11,874 bases of DNA from DATFYM01 sp035315065 (GTDB lineage: Bacteria > Acidobacteriota > Terriglobia > UBA7540), in NCBI GenBank assembly GCA_035315065.1, contig DATFYM010000095.1, positions 1 through 11,874 on the forward strand. The letters run 5' to 3'. This document shows positions 6,967 to 11,874 of the stretch, piece after piece. Position 1 is the first letter of the stretch, and each line of letters starts with the position of its first letter. Both the position numbers and the translations under genes were made by a program. The notes under the pieces are model-generated. The model saw nothing but the letters and a program-made list of their open reading frames with translations, was not told where the DNA came from and did not search any database.

Positions 6967-8239
6967 CCGGGGGCGTGTCCGTCTGGGGTTGGCTGAGATT
7001 CCCGAGGATTCCCGTACGAATGCGGAGCTGGGTCTTCTGCAGATTGTCGTGGATCTCGCGGTAAGCGGCGAGCTCCTTCCCCGCATCTTCCTCGCGCCCA
7101 AGGCGGCGGTAGGCGAAAGACAATTGGTAGTGACCGTTGGCATTGCCGGGGTCCAGCTCCACCGACCGTTCCAAGGGCGCAACCGCTTCTTGAGGCCGTC
7201 CGGCTGAAACCAGAGACTTGCCTAGCCCGATCAAGGCCTCCGCAAACTGTGGGTCGAGCGTCACGGCGCGCTGGAAATGCTGAATGGCCTCGTTCCACTG
7301 GCGGCCCTGCCGCGCCATCTCTCCTAGTTCGTATTCGGCCGTCGCGCTTCGGGGATCGATCTTCAGTTCCTCCTCAAACTCGCGCTGGGCTTCATCCAAA
7401 GTGTTGGGTCCGCGCTCGCCGCTCAACAGGAGTTCTCCTAGCTCGTAATGAATGCCGGCTAAGTGCGGGTTGAGCGAGAGGACCGTGCGATACTCGGCCG
7501 CGGCCTCACTGAGCTTGCCTTGAATGGCCAGGACCTCCGCATTGAGCTGATGCGCCTGATAAGACTCGGGGGCCGTCACCAGGAGACGTTGTGACGCACG
7601 GGTTGAGAGGCTGGAGTAGATGTGGCTGCTGAGGTAGAGCACATCGGGATCGCCGGAAAAGTCGCGGTCGAGGGAGCGCACCAGGCTGAGCGCCTGGTCG
7701 GAATCGTTCACCGACATGGCGCAACGCAATGCGTCAACGCCCAGCGCCCGCTTCATGGAGACCTCCGGCGCGCGCCCGTAGTCCTTTTCAAGGTAGGGCA
7801 AGGCTTCCTGGCAGCGCCCGCTCTCGGCCAGGCTCAACCCGAGGAAAAAGTGCGCGTTGGTCAAGGAGGGCTTCAGTTTGAGCGCCTCCCTGGCTTGCTG
7901 TGCGGCATCGTCGTAGCGTCCCGCGGAGTAGTAGGCCGTGGCCAGGTTGGCGCGAATCTCTCCGACTCCTGGCGCCATCTTCACCAGTTGCTTGAGGCTT
8001 TCGATGGCCTTTGGGTAGTCCCCGGCGCGCAACGCGGCCTGAGCAGCAGCGGCGACGCGAGCCGCGGCGTCGTCCTGACCGCTTCGCGTCTGCGGCTCTC
8101 CACCCCCGGGGTCAGAGGGCTCCAAAGGCCCACCCGAAAACGAGACCGGTCGCGCTGCCAGCAGCAAGAGGGAAGTAAGCACCACCCAGCAACGCGTTCG
8201 TGAACCACTCGAACCACTGCGGCCCATCCAATCGTTCAT
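6962..8239 (-). CDS. Exported tetratricopeptide repeat (TPR) protein
   Basis: 425 residues from ATG at 8239. A hydrophobic stretch (CWVVLTSLLLLAARPV, about residues 18-33) after an Arg-containing n-region looks like a signal peptide or anchor. A Pro/Gly-rich linker follows. About ten TPR-like units then run from near residue 60 to 400, clear in ANLATAYYSAGRYDDAAQQA, YELGEMARQGRQWNEAIQHF and HYQLSFAYRRLGREEDA. The middle (about 140-220) is more degenerate. Start choice: GGAGA lies 7 bases before ATG 8239, whereas the GTG at 8260 has no ribosome binding site. The stop codon lies inside repeat H, so the C-terminus (QPQTDTPPD) may have been set by the repeat. It starts 42 bases after the msrA stop, suggesting co-transcription, and precedes the Tat-exported CRTAC1-like gene. 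This is the same gene pairing as at 508-3642. Confidence 0.88.
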   Translation of the reverse strand: MNDWMGRSGSSGSRTRCWVVLTSLLLLAARPVSFSGGPLEPSDPGGGEPQTRSGQDDAAARVAAAAQAALRAGDYPKAIESLKQLVKMAPGVGEIRANLATAYYSAGRYDDAAQQAREALKLKPSLTNAHFFLGLSLAESGRCQEALPYLEKDYGRAPEVSMKRALGVDALRCAMSVNDSDQALSLVRSLDRDFSGDPDVLYLSSHIYSSLSTRASQRLLVTAPESYQAHQLNAEVLAIQGKLSEAAAEYRTVLSLNPHLAGIHYELGELLLSGERGPNTLDEAQREFEEELKIDPRSATAEYELGEMARQGRQWNEAIQHFQRAVTLDPQFAEALIGLGKSLVSAGRPQEAVAPLERSVELDPGNANGHYQLSFAYRRLGREEDAGKELAAYREIHDNLQKTQLRIRTGILGNLSQPQTDTPPD

Positions 8240-8281
8240 CGGCCAGTCTCCGCGCGTCACGCCGTCAGTTGCTTCTCGCTT

Positions 8282-8752
8282 TCACAAATGACAGTGTGCG
8301 AGTCCGCGCTTTTCCAGGTACCGCTGATGATACTCTTCCGCGCGATAGAACTCGCTGGCGGGGAGAATCTGGGTCACGATGGGCCGCTTGTACCGTCCGG
8401 AGCTCTCCAGTTTCTCCTTCGAAGCGCGCGCGGCGGCCTCCTGCTGCGCATCGTGAAAGAAGATGGCGGAACGATACTGCGTGCCGAAGTCCGGCCCTTG
8501 GCGGTTGAGCTGCGTTGGATCGTGATTCTCCCAAAAGACGCTCAGGAGATCGGCATACGACACCTGGGCAGGATCGTATTCCACCTGCACCGCCTCGGCG
8601 TGGCCGGTCCTGTCGGTGCACACGTCTTGGTAGGTGGGCTCCTTCAAGGTTCCGCCCGTGTACCCGACCGTGGTCGCCACCACACCCTTCACCCGGCGAA
8701 ACGCGGCTTCCACGCCCCAGAAGCAGCCCGCGGCGAATGTAGCCTTTTCCAT
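8282..8752 (-). CDS. msrA: Peptide-methionine (S)-S-oxide reductase MsrA
   Basis: 156 residues, close to the size of the short MsrA form. Repairs oxidised proteins by reducing methionine S-sulfoxide, normally with thioredoxin. The signature AAGCFWGVE gives the catalytic Cys10, and GYTGG, GHAEAVQVEYDP, FWENHDPTQ and GTQYRSAIFF follow in family order. A second Cys close to the C-terminus (LAHCHL, Cys154) may be the resolving cysteine. There is no signal peptide, so it is expected to be cytoplasmic. The start ATG has purine-rich GGAAGGAG and GGGAAA sequences upstream. It is the first gene of the minus-strand block, 42 bases before the TPR gene. Whether that link is functional or just positional cannot be told from sequence. 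Identification is secure. Confidence 0.96.
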   Translation of the reverse strand: MEKATFAAGCFWGVEAAFRRVKGVVATTVGYTGGTLKEPTYQDVCTDRTGHAEAVQVEYDPAQVSYADLLSVFWENHDPTQLNRQGPDFGTQYRSAIFFHDAQQEAAARASKEKLESSGRYKRPIVTQILPASEFYRAEEYHQRYLEKRGLAHCHL

Positions 8753-9087
8753 GCGCTTTCCCGCTCCTTCCCGTCCGTCTCTTCCTAATTCAGTCTTGCG
8801 CCTATCTCACCTTACCAGTGTTCTCCATCTTGAAGACGAATTCAAGTGAGCCGCTTGGCGTCCTCGCAAAGGTGACCCGCGTATAACGCCGATGAGCGCA
8901 GATCGAGCGACGAGTGCGCCGGTGTCCCGGCTCTCCGATAGGCGTTGGTCGACCGCAGTCGCTTCCGAGCAACCGGGCAACGAACCCTCGCATCGCATGC
9001 AGGTGATGGTTTGCCCATCTTACACGGCTTACAATTTCGCGCGAGTCCCAGAGTCAAAATAATAACCTCAAGGCGGAGGCTGATAAC
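8753..9087. other. Divergent intergenic region between msrA and the selenoprotein gene
   Basis: 335 bases with no convincing gene and none of the heptamer arrays seen in other gaps. It must contain the promoters of two divergent genes. On the plus strand a TACAAT box (9030-9035) lies 52 bases before the ATG at 9088, but the only TTG-type -35 (TTGCCC, 9011-9016) is just 13 bases away, so the promoter is not settled. I saw no tRNA or riboswitch-like fold. Short frames on the minus strand here have no recognisable product. Confidence 0.5.
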
Positions 9088-9843
9088 ATGAGTCATGCAA
9101 TCCGGATTGGAATCATGGGCGACTTCAACACGAAATATCATTCTCACCCGGCGACGAATGCTGCAATCCAGCATGCGGCTCGAGCACTCGGCCTGACCGC
9201 GGAATCACACTGGCTGCCTACGCCGTCGCTGGCGGAGCCGGGCGCTGAAGACGTGCTTGCGAGCCATGACGGGCTGTGGGCCGCCCCTGCCAGCCCCTAC
9301 CAGAGCATGGAAGGCATGCTTGCCGGGATTCGGTTCGCCCACGAACGCGACTGGCCATTCGTCGCCACTTGAGGCGGATTCCAATACACTCTGGTAGAGT
9401 GTGCCCGCAATGTACTCGGACTCGCCGACGCCGATACTGCCGAGAACGCCTCGGATTCCAAGAACATCGTGATCTGGCCTGTAGTCTGCGCCGTGCCCAA
9501 CTGTGCCGAGGGCGCGCCGAAACTCTCGGGAGCGAGCCACATCCGCATCAAGCCCGCGTCCCTTCTTTACACTATCTACGGTCGCGAAGAGGCCAACGAA
9601 GAATACTTCTGCAACTACGAGGTCAACCCGGAGTATGAGCGACCGCTTGCCGGTGCCGGTCTGAACATGACCGCGTGGGGCCCAAACGGCGAGGTCAGAG
9701 CCGCGGAACTGCCGTCGCACCGGTTCTTCCTCGCGACGCTGTTTCAGCCCCAGCTCTCTACCGCCGCAGAGAAGCCGCATCCGGTAATCGTAGCTTATCT
9801 GCAGGCTGCGACCCGCTTCAAGGAGGCGCGCGCGATCCATTAG
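9088..9843 (+). CDS. Probable selenoprotein related to the CTP synthase C-terminal (class I glutamine amidotransferase) region, Sec95
   Basis: 251 residues if the in-frame TGA at 9370-9372 is read as selenocysteine. The frame is continuous on both sides: residues 1-94 (start IGIMGDFNTKY, then DGLWAAPASPYQSMEGM) and 96-251 (GGFQYTLVEC, ARNVLGLADA, CNYEVNPEYE, GPNGEVRAAELPSH). The TGA falls in FVAT-U-GGFQ, the position of the class I amidotransferase nucleophile (nucleophile elbow). Databases contain a family named 'CTP synthase C-terminal region-related (seleno)protein', which this matches from memory. The triad His-x-Glu is replaced: the usual F-H-P-E is F-Q-P-Q (Gln220, Gln222), so glutaminase activity is unlikely. 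There is no CTP synthase synthetase domain. ATG 9088 has GGAGG at 8 bases' spacing. A candidate SECIS hairpin follows the TGA. A conventional reading would split it into a 94-residue ORF and a GTG-started ORF at 9469. A disabled gene or a base-call error is the alternative, but the exact position of the TGA argues against it. Physiological role unknown. Confidence 0.88.
9370..9403 (+). promoter_or_regulatory. Sec codon TGA and candidate bacterial SECIS stem-loop
   Basis: The TGA (9370-9372) is followed by ACACTC (9386-9391), loop TGGTA (9392-9396) and GAGTGT (9397-9402). This is a perfect 6-bp stem, extendable by one T-G wobble pair (9385 with 9403). The G at loop position 2 lies 20 bases after the TGA. 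Bacterial SECIS elements are known to sit inside the coding sequence just after the UGA, with a G among the first loop bases at roughly 16-37 bases, where SelB binds. The fit is good, but the fold has not been computed or tested. Confidence 0.75.
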
Positions 9844-9895
9844 GTCGCGCATCAAGACTGAGAGGGCGCCGCAATTTGCCCCGGGGGGCGAGCCG

Positions 9896-10540
9896 CTACG
9901 CGTCCATTTCGTAAGCAGTTCTCAGCCACCGCTTCACTTCGTCGTCGATGTCGCCCAGCTTGGTGATCGCGATCCGGTGCGTGATGCGGTCTTTTTTGGC
10001 GAAGCCGCCAGTATCGATTAGCCGGGTGTTACCCTTGGGGGGCTTCGTATCCTTGAGTGCGAAACCCAGGTCGATGCGCGTCTGCGTGGCGGGCTTGATC
10101 TGCGCGAAGACGTGGTTGCGGTAAAGCGGCACGATAGTCTGGCACGGGCACGCTTTCACATCCTTGCCGATGCTGAGGCCAAGCGTGAGCAAGGTGTCGT
10201 AAATGGGACGCAGGACCGCTTTGGAGCCCCCGAACATCGCCTCAACGTATTGCGCGGCGGCCTCCAGGTAACGCTCGGGATCGTCGATCTCCGTACGCTT
10301 ACCTTCGGCGCGTTCGGCGATCCACCACGCGGAATTGGTTCCGAGCTTGTACTCCTTCTTCAGCCATTCTCGGCGCTCTTTCTCCGTGGGCGGACCTTCT
10401 TTCTTCATCAGATCAAGCCATTCGTCGAGCGACCTCCCCGTCTTTTGGGGCAGGATCAGAATCCAGTCCTGCACCATCTGAACGCCGGGATGCACGCTGT
10501 AGAGCGACTTGGCGCGTGCTGCACCGCCTGATCGTGGCAT
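9896..10540 (-). CDS. DUF4287/DUF5655 domain-containing protein
   Basis: 214 residues, no signal peptide or membrane segment, so probably cytoplasmic. Residues about 20-85 fit DUF4287: KTGRSLDEWLDLMKKEG followed by REWLKKEYKLGTNSAWWIAER. The C-terminal part (about 95-214) fits a DUF5655-type domain, with RNHVFAQIKPATQTRIDLGF, a GGFAKKDRITHRIAI stretch and the ending DDEVKRWLRTAYEMDA. Neither domain has an established function that I can name. GGGGAGG lies 4 bases before the ATG, a strong ribosome binding site. The gene converges with the selenoprotein gene (52-base gap) and is preceded on its own strand by repeat I, which separates it from the MBL-fold gene. The family assignment is from recognised motifs, not a search. 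Confidence 0.88.
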   Translation of the reverse strand: MPRSGGAARAKSLYSVHPGVQMVQDWILILPQKTGRSLDEWLDLMKKEGPPTEKERREWLKKEYKLGTNSAWWIAERAEGKRTEIDDPERYLEAAAQYVEAMFGGSKAVLRPIYDTLLTLGLSIGKDVKACPCQTIVPLYRNHVFAQIKPATQTRIDLGFALKDTKPPKGNTRLIDTGGFAKKDRITHRIAITKLGDIDDEVKRWLRTAYEMDA

Positions 10541-10557
10541 AACGCCTCCCCAGAAGA

Positions 10558-10691
10558 ATTGACGATTGTCGATTGACGATTGACGATCGGAAGAGGAGTC
10601 TCGTTGACAATTGTTGATGGCCTATCGAAGGGACACGCTGCTCGGCTCCTCTTCTCTTTCAATCGTCAATCGTCAATCTGCAATCGGCAAT
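10558..10691. repeat. Heptamer repeat element I, long inverted repeat
   Basis: The left arm (10558-10600) and right arm (10644-10691) are ATTGACG-type heptamer arrays in opposite orientation, each flanked inward by an AAGAGGAG-type motif. A perfect 17-bp pairing exists between 10571-10587 and 10662-10678 within a longer imperfect stem; the loop is 43 bases. The left arm shares 30 identical bases (inverted) with element H. It fills the gap between two minus-strand genes and ends 10 bases short of the stop of the MBL-fold gene. Confidence 0.85.
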
Positions 10692-10701
10692 CCCACCGGC
10701 C

Positions 10702-11481
10702 CTACCAGCGAAAGACCGGGGTGGCCGCGACTTGGCTGGCAAGGTGCAATTCCCAATTCTCGCCGCCCGTGCGGCGCTCCAGCGCTTCCAGCGCGGTCAG
10801 CCGCGCGATCTCGGGATGATTGTTGGCCTCGCTCAGGTGGGCCAACACCAGTACCTGCGCCTGGCCGTCGTAGTCCTGGGTGAGAAACTCAGCCGTGGTG
10901 CGGTTGGAAAGGTGGCCCTGGCGGCTCATCACCCGCTGCTTCACGTGCCACGGGTAGGGTCCTACCTTCAGCATGTCGAGATCGTGGTTGGATTCGAAGA
11001 TCAGGCAGTGGCAACCCTTCACGTGCTGCTTCACCAGCTCGGGAATGTAACCCAGATCGGTGACGACGCCGATCTTGACGCCCTGCGACTCGAACGTGAA
11101 GGCCACCGGGTCAGCCGCATCGTGCGGAATCGAGAAGGGGGTGACCTCGATGTCGCCGATGGTGAACTTGGCGCCGGCGCAGAACGTCTCAAAAGCCGTA
11201 AGCTTAGGGTCCCAGGTTATCGCCGCGCGCGTGCCGGAGTTGATGCAGATGGGGACCTCAAGGTCGAGCGCCAGAACGCGCAGGCCGTTGATGTGATCGG
11301 CGTGCTCGTGAGACACCAGCAGCGCCCGGCAGGCCTTGGGATCTTCGCCCACTGCCCGCAGCCGCGCGTAAGTTTCCTTGCGGCTGAGGCCCGCGTCCAC
11401 CAGGAGGCAGGTCCGGTCCGTGGCAATCCACGTCGAATTGCCTCTACTTCCGCTGGCCAGCACGCAAACGCGAACGCTCAA
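10702..11481 (-). CDS. MBL-fold metallo-hydrolase, YycJ/WalJ type
   Basis: 259 residues. The opening VCVLASGSRGNSTWI and LVDAGLS are typical of the YycJ/WalJ branch of metallo-beta-lactamase-fold hydrolases. The metal-binding motif HEHADH is at residues 58-63. Further candidate ligands are the His in FSIPHDAADP, the Asp in VTDLGYI and the His in LAHLSEANNHP. Members in other bacteria are thought to act on nucleic acids, so a cytoplasmic nuclease or phosphodiesterase role is likely but not shown here. Start codon is TTG, with GGGAG 7 bases upstream; no better in-frame ATG or GTG was found nearby. The stop lies 10 bases from repeat I. No yycF/yycG two-component genes are in the window. Family identification is secure, the substrate is not. 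Confidence 0.93.
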   Translation of the reverse strand: MSVRVCVLASGSRGNSTWIATDRTCLLVDAGLSRKETYARLRAVGEDPKACRALLVSHEHADHINGLRVLALDLEVPICINSGTRAAITWDPKLTAFETFCAGAKFTIGDIEVTPFSIPHDAADPVAFTFESQGVKIGVVTDLGYIPELVKQHVKGCHCLIFESNHDLDMLKVGPYPWHVKQRVMSRQGHLSNRTTAEFLTQDYDGQAQVLVLAHLSEANNHPEIARLTALEALERRTGGENWELHLASQVAATPVFRW

Positions 11482-11596
11482 ACCGTGGCTCCCTGCCGCC
11501 GGGCCAGGACCACGTGGTCACCCCGGCTGGCACTCTCGCGATCAACTGGATGAAAGTATAGAGTGAGTGGTCGAAAATGGAAAGCGGCTTTGGAAG

Positions 11597-11673
11597 GGAA
11601 GGCAGAAAAGCAAATCAAAAATCAAAAATGGCTTACTTTTGCTTTCTCATTTTTGCTTCTTGATTTCTCTTCT
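11597..11673. repeat. Heptamer repeat element G, inverted copy of element F
   Basis: The reverse complement aligns with 3725-3813 from end to end (both ends conserved), but is about two heptamers shorter in the TTTTTGA-type half. Its AGCAAAA-type half also matches array A, which has one extra unit. It lies in the 259-base gap between the TTG of the MBL-fold gene and the gene tail at the right edge; nothing else is recognised in that gap. Confidence 0.8.
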
Positions 11674-11740
11674 CCTCTCTTCGCCGGAGGGTCCCCTGCG
11701 ATTCCTTCGCACCTTCTTCGCCCATTTTCGGACCGGGTGC

Positions 11741-11872
11741 TTAACTGCTTTTGGGGTCTCTTCCGGGCACCATGTTGTACGCTTCCCGAGGATCCAACTT
11801 TTTCCGGATGGAGGGTTCCAGGGATTCGAGTGTGGGATGGGCGCGGCGGGGGAGGTATTTTCGGAATTGCGC
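11741..11872 (-). CDS. C-terminal fragment of an unidentified protein
   Basis: This minus-strand frame runs from the window edge to a TAA (11743-11741) and gives 43 residues, including HPTLESLEPSIRKKLDPREA and ending GRDPKSS. The composition looks like genuine protein, and the stop lies just before repeat G, as with other genes here. The 5' part lies beyond the window. A competing minus-strand frame (stop at 11647) is longer, but runs into the repeat and gives a basic, Pro-rich sequence ending REIKKQK, so I consider it a read-through artefact. Family not recognised. Confidence 0.4.
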   Translation of the reverse strand, partial: AQFRKYLPRRAHPTLESLEPSIRKKLDPREAYNMVPGRDPKSS

Positions 11873-11874
11873 AC

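Noticed and set aside
8802..8998. Minus-strand ORF upstream of msrA ending in LEFVFKMENTGKVR
   Set aside because: Only the last part looks protein-like, the start has no support, and an overlapping frame is equally open; possibly a decayed gene but not supportable.
9088..9372. A separate 94-residue protein ending at the TGA, and a second protein starting at GTG 9469
   Set aside because: Both are halves of one family in one frame; the TGA lies at the nucleophile position and the GTG has no ribosome binding site role that is needed.
9872..9893. GCCCCGGGGGGC as a bidirectional terminator between the selenoprotein and DUF4287 genes
   Set aside because: The palindrome leaves too small a loop and has no adjoining T-run.

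Overview
The window looks like chromosomal DNA of an Acidobacteriota (acidobacterial) bacterium or a close relative. This is inferred from three things: two CRTAC1-like (FG-GAP/VCBS plus ASPIC/UnbV) proteins next to exported TPR proteins, moderately high GC with strong GC3, and non-coding gaps filled with degenerate 7-base repeats. No 16S or other marker gene is present to confirm the taxon.

Layout. Bases 3-155 are probably the tail of a plus-strand gene. A plus-strand block follows: a CRTAC1-like protein (508-2319), an exported TPR protein (2371-3642), and an exported carboxypeptidase-regulatory-like/TPR protein (3904-4953). It converges on a minus-strand block read from msrA (8752-8282) to a TPR protein (8239-6962) to a Tat-signal CRTAC1-like protein (6798-5035). 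So two CRTAC1+TPR modules face each other. Both are predicted to act outside the cytoplasm; their biochemical role is unknown.

The most interesting gene is at 9088-9843. It is a glutamine-amidotransferase-like protein related to the C-terminal half of CTP synthase. An in-frame TGA (9370-9372) sits exactly at the nucleophile cysteine of the Cys-Gly-Gly-Phe-Gln motif. A perfect 6-bp stem with a UGGUA loop follows at the spacing expected of a bacterial SECIS element. I read it as a selenoprotein with Sec95, not a pseudogene. It also lacks the His and Glu of the amidotransferase triad, so it is probably not a glutaminase. No selA, selB, selC or selD is in the window.

The right part holds a DUF4287/DUF5655-type protein (10540-9896, minus), an MBL-fold hydrolase of the YycJ/WalJ type (11481-10702, minus, TTG start), and a probable minus-strand gene tail at the right edge (11872-11741).

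Six gaps carry arrays of degenerate heptanucleotide repeats, usually as inverted pairs that could fold into long hairpins. Different heptamer families are joined without losing the 7-base phase, and related copies differ in length by whole heptamers. The arrays touch coding sequence: one encodes the hydrophobic core of a signal peptide, one supplies the C-terminus and stop of the first CRTAC1-like protein, and one supplies the stop of the second TPR protein.
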